Positions 43,801-56,000 are shown, numbered from the stretch's first letter. The stretch: DNA of 64,000 bases from Fomitopsis serialis (GCF_022376445.1 NW_025955022.1:1-64000); one strand, 5' to 3'. Notes: a model not told the origin generated them from the letters alone. A program made the numbers and translations.

Positions 43801-44821
43801 TCTGAATTGGCGCCGAGGAATCCGCCTCGGGTCGGGATCGGAGGTTGATATTGTCTGCTGTCGGACGTCGGTGTCTGACAGCGACAGCGGGTGAACATAC
43901 CCGTCTTGTCTCCATGGGCCACCGCACGTTTCGGTCGGTAGGTTTGAGCAGCGTCGACCGCGTCTTCGGAAGTTCTGCGCTAGGTACAACCCCCACCCGC
44001 ATGTAGGCCGTGTGGGAGAGAACGTGCATGTGGCGTGTGGCGGCTATGCGATCCTAGTTGCAGGGCGTTCCTGAGGTAGGCTGTAACGGGTAAGGAGGCT
44101 CGGAGAAGGGGAGATCGAAGTCAATCGAAGTAACTTACATAGCTGGGCCGCCTGCACATCACGCAAGGAATCGATACGCATCGTCTCGTTGATAAGAGTC
44201 GTCGTGCACATCCGACTGGTCACTCACGCGTCGCGCGACGGAGTTGGGCTCTACAACGCTTGAGCTTGAGCGCTGAGTCTTGAGTGCGATAAGTTCGCAC
44301 CGGAAAGAGGAGCAAAGAGGTTTCAATACAGACAGGCCGTGTGGCCGCCTTAATACATGAGAGCGAGACACACACAATGACACACAGAAGCCGCGGCGGA
44401 GTACGAAATGGAGACGACGGAGAGAGAGACAGTATTTACAGTCGCTCCGGATTCGGAAGGTGCCTTCCTTAAGAGGAAGGTTGTACGTCAAAGTCACATG
44501 AGCACCCACTCGATGTCAACGCCCGTTGAGCTTCGTTGAGTCCCCTCGAACTAAGGCAACCGATCGCAGACTCAGCGCGAGTCGTAGCGGCGACGAGCGG
44601 AACTATCTGCCCTCCCACAGCGGACACACAGAAGCGACGGGGCGTAGATAGCTAATAAGATAACATACGTACTTAGCGTAGGAGCACTAGTGAATACAGA
44701 GCGCTGGGCGAGGCTTCTACAGCAAATAGGAAGAGTGTACTCTGAAGCGATCAGAAACACAGAAGAACGAAGGTAGTTCGGGCACGGCTACATGAAAGGG
44801 TCCGTCCTGATGAAGGAGCTC
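43801..44821. other. Intergenic region between PIH1 and the LIM gene
   Basis: The two genes converge here. I see no gene, no RNA gene and no repeat. About 1 kb is long for this gene block, so a small non-coding transcript or long 3' regions are possible, but nothing in the sequence shows them. Confidence 0.5.
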
Positions 44822-46298
44822 TTACCCGCCCGCCTTGCCCAGCAAGGCATACCCACTCCCCTGCGGGCCATACAGCTAAGTCACGCAGCACAGCGTCAGC
44901 ACAACCCTATCCACTATCGATACACCCAATAGGCACGCACCTTCGAGTAGCACCGATGCAATACGGGTTCCCGTCGCGCTCCGTGAGGCGCGTCGAGTCC
45001 AGGTGGGTGTTGCACTCCGAGCACCGCAGGCAGCCCTTATGGTACGTCTTCCCGATCGCCCGCACCTGCTCCGCGAAGTACACCGTCTTGCCGCACTTGC
45101 CGCAGAGCGGGTTGCTCCCCCCGAGCCCCCACGGCCGCCCTGTCCCCGCCCCTGCCCCGGTCATCGTCGGTGCCATCCGGCCGCCGAGCGCCATCCCGTA
45201 GCGCGTCCCTGTGCTCGTCGGCACGAGGGGGACCGTGCCTGTCATCCGGGGCACCGTATCGGGAGATCGAGCTCTCCCCGCAGGCGATGCGACACCGATG
45301 CTTGCGGGCTCACCGTCGATATCGGGCATGACCCATTTGCGACGCTGGAGATACTCCCCCCGAAGCGGTTCCGGACGGGGCTGAGGGGCACCGTGCGCGG
45401 GAGCCCGCCCTGGCCACGACCCGTGTGCGTCGCCGTCGAGCCTGCGTAGCTTGCCTGCCGTTCCTCCGCCCCAACGCCATCCTGCGCCGTCTGGGTATCC
45501 TCTTCGTCGACGTCCACGACGCCTTCGAGCGCGGGCGAGCGGTACGTGGGCGTGCGGGTGGGGCTGAGGGCTCTGGTAGGCCTGAGAACGGGCGGGACTG
45601 AGGACGGCGTAGGGAAGGCAGAGCGGTCGCTGAGGGACCCTCCCCCAGTGGCGTGCCGCCGGGCGGGCAGGGGAGGAGCGACGGGGGAGCGCGCGGGCGG
45701 GGACGCAGCGCGCGTAGGCGAGAAGCCGGGGCGCGTGGGCGAGAATCCACCGCGGGTGGGTGAGATGGGTGGGGAGGTGAGTGGGACCTCGTCGCGATTG
45801 GGGAGGTTCTGCATTCCGAGGGTGCGCGTTCCGAAGAGCTTCATGTGACAGTTCTTGCTGCGAGAGCCTTGTTAGCCTTTGGGTTTAGCGGTGCGCGACA
45901 TACCTACCAGTAGGGCTGCGCGGGAGTGCATCAGATTCCGGTGTCGCTTTACGGAGCGCGGACTACTCACCTCCTGGTCGTGTTCTAGAGGCTGTAGGAA
46001 TCAAGGCGCTTGCGCAGGATGTGCAAGCCAAGCAGGGCTGAAAGGATGCTAGTGAGTAGACCACCTTAGCATATGAGCATCCATAGATGTACCTTGTGGT
46101 AGAGCTAACGGAAACCGCTGATTTAGCATGGGACTGGAGCGAACGGAACGCGCGGCGACCTACCCTGCGGCCAGGTCCCATAATCTGTGATGCGTGCTTA
46201 GAAAGTCGTACACAATATAGACTGGTGCCCCACCTGTTCTGCAGCATAGACCGCCTTGTGCATCGGGGGCAGATGGGGGTGCCGCCGAATGGATGCAT
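44822..46298 (-). CDS. Two-LIM-domain protein with disordered middle
   Basis: LIM domains are double zinc fingers for protein contacts, often in actin or signalling scaffolds. LIM1 is spread over six exons: 46298-46234 (GTPICPRCT, VYAAEQ), 46184-46164 (IMGPGRR), 46104-46093 (LYHK), 46037-45971 (PCLACTSC, LDSYSL, EHDQE), 45915-45908 (PY plus two bases) and from 45857 (CKNCHMKLFGTRTLG). A Pro/Ser-rich middle with repeated FSPTR-like motifs follows. LIM2 is NPLCGKCGKTVYFAEQ, YHKGCLRCSECNTHLDSTRL, DGNPYC, CYSK. After a 65-nt intron (44940-44876) it ends LYGPQGSGYALLGKAGG at 44822. All zinc ligands are present. Single bases are missing in exon 1, in exon 4 (two), near 45333 and near 44957. The layout resembles CRP-type LIM-only proteins. 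Confidence 0.8.
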
Positions 46299-46570
46299 GG
46301 TCGTCGAGAAGGCGGAAGCGATGTTGCGCAGGTCGTATGAGGTATGCTTACATAACCGAGCGGCGCCGCCTTCCTAGTATGGTCGCGAGGGGAGAGGTGG
46401 CGGCGATCCCCGGATTGTGTCGGAGATCGAAATCGATGGAGGAGGACATTTTTCGAGAGGAAGGGTGCTCTTCGCGACCTCCCCGACCTCCTCGTCCCGT
46501 CCACCTCGCCCGCGCGCACTTAGACCCCGCCCTCCTTCGTTTTCTCCCCTCTCGCGCCCACGACCCCACC
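46299..46570. promoter_or_regulatory. Divergent promoter of the LIM gene and eIF-5A
   Basis: 272 bases between the two start codons. The eIF-5A side has a C/T-rich run (CCTCCCCGACCTCCTC, then CCCCTCTCGCGCC) just before the ATG, as is common in highly expressed fungal genes. No TATA box stands out. Confidence 0.45.
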
Positions 46571-47353
46571 ATGTCCGACGATGAACAGCACCAGCACAAC
46601 TTCGAGCAGGTTCGTCGGCGATCGCCCGCGCGCGCGGAGGGAGGGGGAGACGGCGAGACTGACTGACGATGCACTCTGATGTACAGGCGAGCGCGGGGGC
46701 TTCCCTCACGTTCCCCATGCAATGCTCGGCCCTCCGCAAGAACGGGCACGTCGTCATAAAAGGTGCGCACCGCATGCACGAGAGCGTCTGATCGGGGTTT
46801 CACCGACTGTGTGCAGGCCGTCCCTGCAAGATCGTCGAGATGTCCACCTCGAAGACTGGCAAGCACGGTCACGCCAAGGTCCACCTGGTCGCCATTGATG
46901 TATGTATCCGCGGTTTCGAGCCTGCTTTTTCGGTCGCGCTGACTTCGTTGTGACAGATCTTCACCCAGAAGAAGCTCGTGAGTTCGATCAGTGTGCGGCA
47001 ATTTTATTTGCTTCAATTTACATTACTCCCGTAAACAGGAAGATATCTGCCCCTCCACCCACAACATGGACGTCCCTAACGTCTACCGTAACGAGTACCA
47101 GCTCGTACGTCGTCTCCGATCTAGATTGTTATGACTGTGCTCACACATCACACAGGTCAACATTGACGACGACTTCCTGAACCTCATGTCCGCGGACGGC
47201 AACGCCAAGGATGATGTCAAAGTCCCGGAGGACGCTCTCGGCAAGGAGATCACCAGCAACTTCGAGGAGGGCAAGGATCTGCTTATCACCATCGTGAGCG
47301 CCATGGGCGAGGAGCAGGCCATCTCCTGGAAGGAGGCTCCGAGGGGCGCGTAA
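46571..47353 (+). CDS. TIF51A: Translation factor eIF-5A
   Basis: Promotes peptide bond formation at stalling sequences and termination; active only after hypusine is formed. Six exons: 46571-46609, 46687-46762, 46817-46899, 46957-46977, 47039-47104 and 47156-47353, all in phase, giving 160 residues, the usual length. The hypusination loop [14 protein letters not shown] is intact, with Lys54 as the residue modified by deoxyhypusine synthase. Other family blocks are [35 protein letters not shown] and the OB-fold end [19 protein letters not shown]. Exon 4 is only 21 nt (IFTQKKL). No frame error is seen. Confidence 0.97.
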
Positions 47354-47793
47354 ATTGGTCATTGGTGAGCCGCCCTCCATGGCCCACGCGCCGGCACCCC
47401 GTCTCATCATGCTCTGCTGTCGAAGGTTTTGTGTGTGTGCATACGTTGTTAATCTCGGTCGTTTATCTGTTGTGTCTCGTCCACACGTTTATTGTTGTTG
47501 AAGCATTCACCATCGTAGCAGTACCCCTCCCGTTGTGCATGTACGAATGATGTGTCACTGCATCTATGTACTACTTCCCCTTCATGACGGATAGACCGAG
47601 CAGTCGTCGTGGAAGAATTGTGTTCGTCTCGGACATTGATGTGAACCACACAATCAGTCCTGCAGGCTCAAACTCAAGTCAAGCATACTTTCTCGTCCAC
47701 CATCCAAATCAATACAAGCCACCGTCATCAACAGTTACAAAAGCACCACAGTGATCATCTACGAGAAACACTCTGCACCACTCATCAAGTCTC
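47354..47793. other. Intergenic region between convergent genes
   Basis: Between the stops of eIF-5A and the secreted protein gene. T-rich DNA with TGTGTGTGC and TTGTTGTTG runs downstream of eIF-5A fits a 3' untranslated region. No gene. Confidence 0.5.
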
Positions 47794-48539
47794 CTACATC
47801 GAGCAGAGAATCCAGATGGAAGTGCCTGCCATGGTGGCTGCTATGGCCACTACGAACCCGGTAGCAACGGGGGAGAGGCCCTGGCCGAACGGGCCATCCC
47901 AGTCGGGCGGGAGAGTGAGCGTGGTCAGGCTCGCAGCGATCGTCGTGTCGAGGGCAGTACCGCACGCAGCGCCGTAAGCTAATTCGCACGACTTGACTCA
48001 ACGACTGGACGGCATGGAGACGGGGACGTGCGCACCTGTGAGGGCGACCTGGGAGCCCTCCCTCGGGTCGGTCATCTGGAGGTCGCCGGCGATGAGCGCG
48101 TTGAACATGCACTGCTCGCAGGTGGCGACGTCCTGGATCGTCGTGGTGTTACAGAGGCAGGTGTCGTCTGTGCAGGCCTGCAGAGCGCACCGGGTCTAAG
48201 AATCACGCGGGGAAGAACGGAGTGTGGAGGAACTCACGGCGATGGCGCTCTTGGCCGGTGCACATTCGGAGGTGCACTGGTCAAGCGCGGTGGATGAGTC
48301 GTCGTCGAAAGTATGCAGTCGACTGTCCGTACGCACCGTATTCGCGACGGAAGAGTCGGTGATGGTCAGGAAGTCGGTGGCAGAGACGTTCCCGACCGAT
48401 CCCCCGACGAGAATTTCAAGGGCATATACTACAAACACACACTCCGTCAGCTCACACTAAATTGAGAAGCACGCAGAGACATGCCTCGGCTCGCGAGCAG
48501 AGTGGCCAGCAGGAAAACAAAGCTCAGGAAGGAAGGCAT
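47794..48539 (-). CDS. Small Cys-rich secreted protein with C-terminal membrane/GPI signal
   Basis: Four exons: 48539-48473, 48428-48238, 48177-48036 and 47978-47794, giving 194 residues with all junctions in phase. The N-terminus (MPSFLSFVFLLATLLASRG) is a signal peptide. The mature part has a Cys cluster: QCTSECAPAKSAIA, ACTDDTCLCNTTTIQDVATC, EQCMFNALI, then AYGAACGTAL. The C-terminus ends in a hydrophobic segment, GFVVAIAATMAGTSIWILCS, fitting a GPI-attachment signal or a single membrane anchor. The spacing recalls CFEM-like proteins, but I would not assign CFEM without a profile search. Many agaricomycetes carry such proteins at the cell surface; function is unknown. The first junction (short 44-nt intron) is the least certain part. 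Confidence 0.7.
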
Positions 48540-49015
48540 CGCGCACGGAGATGTACAGGAGCAGCAAGAATACGGAGGCCAAAGAGCAAAAGAACGGAAC
48601 GCCGACAGCGAGCAACCCTACCGGAGGGGCAGAACGAGGAGATGGGGGACGAGAGGGCGGAAGGAGGAGGGACAGAGAGACGAGCAGGACCCTCAGCCCG
48701 CATGCTTTTGGGTGGGTGCCAGGGCGCCTGCGACGGGCCGTCGGGTGCCATAGAGACTATCACTGTCTCCCTCGATCGACTGTTCGTCATACCAAGACAG
48801 CTCCAGAAATAACTTTAATAAGTACTGTCGTTGCCGCGAGACACGGCCAGCGACGGACTATGCATTGCACAAGTAATACGCGGTGATTCCTACCAGCTAT
48901 GTATGCGACACAGAGCAACTGCAAAAGACATCACAATAACACAAATAACTCTCTGTCCGTCCGAGCCTCACATTACCACCACCATCAACCATCGCCCAGC
49001 CTACCTGAATGGACG
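48540..49015. other. Upstream region of the secreted protein gene
   Basis: Lies between the start of the secreted protein gene and the 3' end of the TAF8-like gene, both on the minus strand. It should hold a promoter and a terminator. No gene or repeat is visible. Confidence 0.45.
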
Positions 49016-50816
49016 CTACCCCAGTGGCCCGCTCTCGCTCCTCTGTCGCACCGGGGGCGCCGGCGCACCGACACTCTGCATACTGCCTATCCTCCCTCGT
49101 CGAGGCACGAGTGGCTCGTGGAACCGCTTCTGTTCATAGTCCCACGTCGCGTAGAGACGTGCGTCGGAGAGCGTCTTGACAGATGTCTCCCCAGCCTTGG
49201 TGACACCGTTCACCCCTGTGTCTTTGCCCTTTGCGTTCATCAAGGGCGCGGCGGGCGGTGTCGGCGCGTTCGTGTTCCATGGTGCGTTGACGCCGGGCCC
49301 ATATGTGAGCCTTTGTGAGCCGCGTTGGAGAATAGGTGGATGCGTCAACCGTGTTGCACGACCATACACCGAGCCCTGAAAGCACACTACGTCAACAACG
49401 TACAGCCTGCCAAGAAACGTCAGACTCACCGGTAGAACCTGTCGTGCCAAATCAGGTATCCGCGACGGTTGTTGGCTGAGTAGGGGCGTGACCCGCTCAG
49501 ACGTCGCCACCGGTCTCGGTGGCGCAGGTGGTAGGTTAGGCTTCTTGTCCTTCTCCGCCTCATCCTTGCCGTCCGTCGGCGTCGGTGGCAACTTCGAGAT
49601 CGGTATTGGGAACGATGGCCCTATCGCTGCGACGCGCGGCGCATTGGGCGCCGAACTTCCGAACACAGACGTCGGCGGATCCCAGCGCGGGTTCAGCTCG
49701 GCCTGCGCGACGAACGCGAGCGCGACTTTGTAGCGCGCGGGGTTGACCGATGCGACGTTTGGTGGGGGCGGATGCGTGAGAACGTGGTGGTATGCGCCTA
49801 GGAGAGCCGGTTGGACTGGCGGGATCGCAGCGCGAGAAAGTGATTGTGCGCCCGAGTCTGATGTATATGGAGGGGCAGACGGGAGATGCCACGGGCCGGT
49901 CGTTGCAGCTAATGAAGACTGCGCATAAGGTGTAGGTGTCAGATAATCAGCAGAGGATGTCGTGGTGGCAATCTGGGGCGGAGGTGGTGTGGGAGGGCGT
50001 TCGACCTTTACAGGATCGGACACAACAGGTGCATCCTGAGGTAGAGACGACGGAGAACGTCGTGGCGATGTGGTAGGGAAGGGCGGAAGGTGGTCAGGGA
50101 CATAGGACGGCGGGCGCCAGCTTGATGTGCGTGGTCGCTTCCTCGGCGGTGTGGATGGATTCGATATTGGCGACAATGGGAGCGGGGGTGATGCTAGCGG
50201 CTGCATACTCTTCGGGGCTTCTCGTGCTTTTGCGAAGGGCTCCAGTTCGGAGATGTGGCCGTCCATATCGATGGGGAAGGGTTCGTCCTCGTCGTCGTTG
50301 TCTTCCTCTCGCAAGTCGTCCTCGACCTCGCTGGCACTCCCATCTTCCCCCTCTTCCTCGAGTGACGGCGTCGGCACGCGAGCGTACACCAGCGGGATCG
50401 CATCGTCGCGGTCCTCTCGTAGGCCAACCGCCAGAGAGGCTGGGACAAAGGGGATGAAAACGAGCGGCAGGAAGAGGACGACGGGACTGACCCTTGAACT
50501 CCGCGAGGTCCTCGATCCGTCTCTGCGAATGCACGGCATAGCGCGCCATATCCCTGCCCTCGCCCGCGGCATACTCCTGCAGCTCGTCCACCTCGAGGCC
50601 GAGCTCATCGAGCGCGGAGACCGCGTCGCGGAGGGTGAGGGAGAGCCGCCCCGCGTGTTCGGCGTACTTTGCGCATGATGTCGTCAGCAGCTCGAGATAG
50701 CGGTGGAGGACGTCGGTGAGGACGCCGGAGGCCTGGGTGGAGGAGCGGGCGAAGTTGTGGGCATGGAGGGTTTCGTGGGTGACGGACTCGAGGAGTCTGC
50801 GGGCTCCTGCGTCCAT
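49016..50816 (-). CDS. TAF8: TAF8-like TFIID subunit with bromodomain-associated histone fold
   Basis: Nuclear; TAF8 pairs with TAF10 through its histone fold in the general transcription factor TFIID. Three exons: 50816-50492, 50439-49430 and 49375-49016, 564 residues, all in phase and without frame damage. The N-terminal histone fold (BTP type) runs from about residue 5 to 85 (RRLLESVTHETLHAHNFARS, LHRYLELLTTSCAKYAEHAG, LRDAVSALDELGLEVDELQE). An acidic stretch follows (about 120-170). Then comes a Pro-rich region with SYVPDHLPPFPTTSP, which fits the DxLPPFP motif of TAF8. The rest is disordered. An upstream in-frame ATG at 50900 would add 28 residues; I prefer 50816 because the fold starts there and the neighbour starts at 50937. 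TAF3 also has a BTP fold and is the main alternative. Confidence 0.7.
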
Positions 50817-50936
50817 GACCAGCGTGGGCGGATGAGCCGCCCTCGTCGTCGTTGCAGATCGACCTTCAAGCGCCGATCCAATCCCCCTCCCGTCAGCCAC
50901 ATTAGCCGCCCGCCCCTTCGTCCCGCCACGCCCACC
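50817..50936. promoter_or_regulatory. Short divergent promoter of TAF8-like and HMCES genes
   Basis: Only 120 bases separate the two proposed start codons, so the genes must share promoter elements. The stretch is GC-rich, without a TATA box. Confidence 0.4.
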
Positions 50937-52497
50937 ATGTGCGGCAGATATTCGCTCGGGCTGCCGGTAAGCTGCCTTGCATTGTCTTCTGATTACTTAC
51001 CACCGCGCAGCACGCAGACATCCAGGAGATGCACGGCTACAACGTCCACGTCGGTGAATGGGTAGGCCAGGATCAGTTCCAGCCGAGGTGCGCGCCCCGC
51101 AACCCTCCTCGTCGGTCGTAGCTGTTCACACCGCAAAGGCATAACATTGCGCCGCGCTCTCAGGCCCCAGTGCTCCGCAGACGTGAGCCAGGCGAGGACA
51201 GCTCGCCGGACGACCTCGTCCTCCAGACCATGCGCTGGGGTCTTGTGCCGCACTGGAGCAAGCACGAAGACAAGACACTAAACACGACAAACGCGCGGAG
51301 GGAAAACCTGGTGGAAGGCGGAGGTATGTGGCAGAGCATCAAGGGCAAGAGACGCTGTGCCGTCGTCTGTGAGGGGTAAGCTTACCTTGCTCGCTCGAGT
51401 GCGGGTACGCTCAGCGGTATAAGCTACTACGAATGGCTGAAGAAGGGGAAGGAGCGCCTGCCCCACTTCACGAAGCGCAAGGACGGGAAACTCATGCTCC
51501 TCGCAGGCCTGTATGACCGTGTGCAACTTGAAGGTACAGTAGGCTCTCAGGACGCGTACTTCAGTTCCTTGATCGCATGCTAGGGGAGAGCGAGTCTCTC
51601 TGGACATTTACGATCGTGACGACCGACGCGAATAAAGACTTCCAATGGCTGCACGACCGCCAGCCAGTCATCCTGTCGTCCATGGAGGCACTCACCCAGT
51701 GGCTCGACACGTCCCCGCAGAAGTGGACGTCTGAGCTCACGAAACTAGTCGAGCCGTATCACGACGCCGAAGCTCCTCTGGCATGGTGAGCCCAAGCAAA
51801 GCAGACCACTCGATCGAATCGTTGTACTCAAGCCTGGCAGTTACCGAGTCCCAAAGGAAGTCGGCAAAGTCGGGACGGAATCGCCGACGTTCATACAGCC
51901 CATCGCCGATCGGAAAGACGGCATCCAAGCCATGTTCGCGAAGCAGGCTGCATCCACATCCTCGCAGCCGACTAAGGCCACCAAGCGGAAGCGAAGTACA
52001 TCACCCCCACGGCCCTCTTCGTCGACGGACCAAACCAAGCGCGAGCCTTCGGTGGACACGAGGCCATCGGCGAATAAGCTGAACACATGGGAGGATGACT
52101 CCGAGATCGGATACGTCGACGGCCCCAGTCCTACACCAGACAAGGTGAGGCGTCCGTTTAGTGCTGTCATACACGCCGCGTACCGAGGGACTGGCTGCCC
52201 CCGCTAGAAGTCGAAAGTGAAGCAAGAGGCAGATGACAAACACACACCACCGTCCACACCGTCAAAGGTAAGCGCGTAATTGTCGGTAGCTAATGATCCA
52301 CGTTGAATGAGGGACAGCGCGCGCGCACCACAGCAAAGTCACCCAAGGTAAGGGGAGCACAGACGTGACCGACGCGTGTGGACCTGAGTTTGTAACTGAT
52401 GTGCGACTTCCGTCATCAGGTCGCGATGTCCAGAAAGCAGCAGGGAAAACCGACTGATCCATCCTCCAAAATCACCGCGTTTTTCGGGAAGACATGA
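50937..52497 (+). CDS. HMCES: HMCES/YedK-type SRAP protein (abasic-site DNA-protein crosslinker)
   Basis: SRAP proteins shield abasic sites in single-stranded DNA by a covalent bond through Cys2. Nine exons: 50937-50966, 51011-51087, 51139-51375, 51424-51533, 51584-51785, 51841-52144, 52208-52267, 52318-52347 and 52420-52497. They give 375 residues with every junction in phase. The protein begins MCGRYSLGLP, so Cys2 is exposed after Met removal. Conserved blocks: FQPRHNIAPRSQAPVL, MRWGLVPHW, TTNARRENL (Asn and Glu of the active site), CAVVCEGYYEW, and LHDRQPVIL (His). The tail is basic and disordered (KATKRKRS, RARTTAKSPK) and ends SSKITAFFGKT. This resembles a PCNA-binding PIP box and would place it at replication forks, as in human HMCES. 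Confidence 0.93.
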
Positions 52498-53016
52498 GAC
52501 GGCCCTCTGCCTTACGTGCTGGCTGACTTACGTGGTTCCATGTTCGTTTCCATCAACGTACTTACTATCATTTGTCGCCATACGCCTTGCAAAAAGACGC
52601 GCCGACCACCCACACAGAGGTCCTCGTACATGCGCATGTTCCAATGTCTGTCGTCTCCGTGTATCTTTACGTGCAATCTCGCTTCATCTGCAGCGCTTGC
52701 ACTATGGCATAGGCGAGTCTCCAGCCAACAGCCGGTAGATCCATACACATACACAACGTCGACGGGGAAGAGATAGAACAGACGGAGATGAGATTGTATG
52801 TACGGTAGACAGAGAACAGGAATATGGACACTACTGTTGAGCAATCGCAAAAGCCATGAGGACTCAGAGCAAGATGGTGACAAGAACATGATTCACAGAG
52901 AGCCGGGACGTGGTTCAGAGATTCAGACAAATGGAGGAGGGGGCAAGAAACAGACGAGCTCGAAATCGAAACGTTCAGTCGGGGAGGCCCTTCAGGCGGA
53001 CCACTACTTCGCTTCC
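52498..53016. other. Intergenic region between convergent genes
   Basis: Between the stops of the HMCES gene and DEF1. A/T-richer than the genes around it, as expected for 3' regions; no gene is seen. Confidence 0.5.
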
Positions 53017-56000
53017 TCACTGCCAGTAGCCTTGCTGCTGGCGGGGCTGGTACGAGTAGAAGCTCGCGTCAGAGCCCCCTGCGGGTAGCCGAGGTGCGCC
53101 TGCGGGCCCTGGCCCTGGGGTGCTGCGCCTGCTGACTCTGCGGCACGCCCGACGCGCTCGCGCCGAACCTCTGCGCGCCGTAGAACCCGCCCTGCGACGG
53201 CTGCTGCACGCCACCACGCCCGGGACCCTGCCCGACGCCGCCCTGGCCCATACCGACACCGACGCCGGCGCCGACGTCTTTCATGCCCGCGTTGTTGCCG
53301 TACGGCTTGTACGCGTTGTCCGGGGACGCACCCGCGCGCTGGCCGAGGGGCGGGCCCGACGAAGGGCCGGTGGACTGTCCGAGACCCATGAAGCCCTGCA
53401 TGCCCTGCCCTGCGCCGTACAGCGACTGGTGCTTGCCGTAGTCGTTCGTGGGCAAGCCGCTCCCGACGCTCTGCCCGTGCGAGTGCTGCGAGTGGTGGGA
53501 GTAGCCGATGTCTCGTAGCGTTGGCTGGGTGCTGCTGCCCGTACAAGCTCTGGCCATATGGCGACTGCGGCTGGACAGCGCTCGGAGGCTGCTTCGTCGC
53601 GGCGAGGGGGCGACTGAGGCCCGGGCGGGCCCTGGAAGACGGTCGGGTACTTGACGAACGGCTGCGGGACGGTGTAGCCCGAGTTGTAGGGCGAGCCGTA
53701 GTACTGGTTCTGGGGTAGCCGTAGTAGTAAGGCAACGGTGGAGGGTAGCTCTGCGGGGGGCCTTGGCCGGGACCGGCTTGACCCTGGGTCGCTCCCTGCG
53801 ACGAAGGCGGGATCTGCTGAGACGACTGGGAGTTGACGGGCGGGAGACCAGGAGCGCCGTGAGGCTGTTGCTGGACCCGGGCAGGCCCTTGATCTCGTCG
53901 TGGCTGCCCAGGACGTTCCGGTTGCCAAAGCCGCTCTGGGCTGAATACGAGTCGTAGAAGCCCTGCTGCTACAAAGAATAATTGGGTCATGAGGTAACCA
54001 TCAATTCAACAAAACAACGTACCCTCTGGTTGTCGTTGTAGCCATACTCGTTGCCCGAGAAGCCACCGAGGTGGGAGCCTTGGCCTGGTGCTGCTGGCCA
54101 AGCTGGCCGAACGCACCGTACGGGCTGTCCTGTGACTGGCCGGCAGGCGGGGTGGGAGCGTGGAAGTACGGGGCCTCGGCTGGCGGAAGTACGAAGGCGC
54201 AGCGCTGATGCCTTGCGGCTGATTCGCGTGAGGCACAGACGGCGAGTGCTGTGCTTGGCTCTGCGCGGGGTCGAGGTGCGTGGGGAGGCCGTGCTGCGAG
54301 TACTGGTGGTGCTGCTGCGAGTGGAGCTGGTTCTGCGATTGGCTCTGCGGCAGCTGGTGGTTCGACAGAGATTGTTGGGGCAGGCTCTGCGCGTGTTGCG
54401 AGAACTGCGACATCGAGGCGGAGGCGGGGGTTGCGGAAGGGATGGAAGGCTGCTGAGTGGGGATGGCGGATTGGGAGAGCGATGAGGGGAGTGTGTGTTG
54501 AGGCGGGCTGACGACCTGGGGCTGGGTCTGGGTCTGCGGAGGCAGAGTTTGTTGGAACAGTGTCTGGCTTGCAGCACTGGTGCGGGAGTAGGGGGAGATG
54601 TGACTTGAGGAGCCAGAGGTTCTTGCTGTTGCACCGGCGCATGTACGGTCTGAGGCTCTGTACGCTTGCGAGGGGGGGCTCAGGTGCCCGAGCAGGTGCA
54701 GGAGCCGAGGCGGGTACTGGGAGGGCTCAGTCGCCGGCGGTTCAGTGCTGAAAGTGATGTCAGATTTTAAGGCTTGCAGGACCGACGGAAGGGGGCATAC
54801 CCATCGGGAGCATCTATGTCGTCGCCGCCGAGGCTCAAGCTACCGAACTGCATCCCGACCTTCTCGATGCCAGTTCCGAAGCTTGAACTGGGCATGACGA
54901 CAGCCTGGTCTGTCGTCTTGAATTTCGCACTCCCCCGGTGAACCGCAGCACCAGGCCGCGTGTGCGCGGCCGGCGTAAGAGGTTTCGTCGGGATCGCCAC
55001 AGGCTCTGCAGCAGCAGGCGCGAGCTGAGCCTCGAACGAGACAGTGGCAGGTTCCCTCTCAAAGACCGCTGGAGGTGCTGCAGTTGACTCCGGCTCAGGC
55101 TCGACGATCTGCGGCTCCTCGAGCACAGGCGTAGGGTCCTTACCCCACGACTCTGCTACAGGCTTGACTCGCGGCTCGTCGTCCCATGTCGGCGCCTGCA
55201 CGGTTGTCGGCTCTTCCCAGCCTTGTTGCTGAGGCTCTGCCGGCAGTTCCACGTGTGGCGGGGTTGGCTCTCGCAGGGGTTCAACCGCTGGGGGTGGCGG
55301 AGCAGGCGCAGAGATTGATTGAGGAGGTGCGACGGGGGCAGGTGCAGCAGAGGTAGGCGCCGGCTTTTCCTGGGCACTGCTCAGTGATGATCAGTATAGC
55401 GAGGCTAAGGATGAGGAGCACGACGTCACATACCGTGCGATTTGCGCCCACGACATCTTTGAGGTTGCGGGTGTCTTCGCGACCTTAGGGGTTGCAACGC
55501 GCTGCACCGGTGCAGCAGGAGAAGCCCACCCGTTCGTTCCTCCCCATGTCGAGGGAGTGCTGGAACCCCATCCTGATTGAGGTGCAACGGGTGTCTCGGT
55601 GAACTGCTCTGTGGTTCCGTTCGTCTGTGCTGGCGGAACCTCTGAGGTGTCCTCCGTGAATGTCTCAGCGCCGTTGACAGGTGTGTCGGGCCATCCGGCG
55701 CTCGCGGCAACAGGCTCCTCAGCATGCTTCGGCGCAGCAGCGTTGCCGGACTGTGAAGGCTTGCCCGGTGGCCGTTGACTTCCTGGTGACCACCACGAGC
55801 GAACGCGCCGCGCGCGGCACCACCCCTGCCAGGACCACCCCTTGCGCCACGTCCGCCTCTGCCACCGCGCGAGTCGCCACGCTCTCGGGGAGCAGATGCG
55901 TCCTTTGACTGGGTGTGCGGAGGACCAGGCTTCTTGTCTTTCTTGCGTGTGACGGAGCCCCATTGCTCGGCGTGGCCTGAGGGCGCTGCATAAAGACAAG

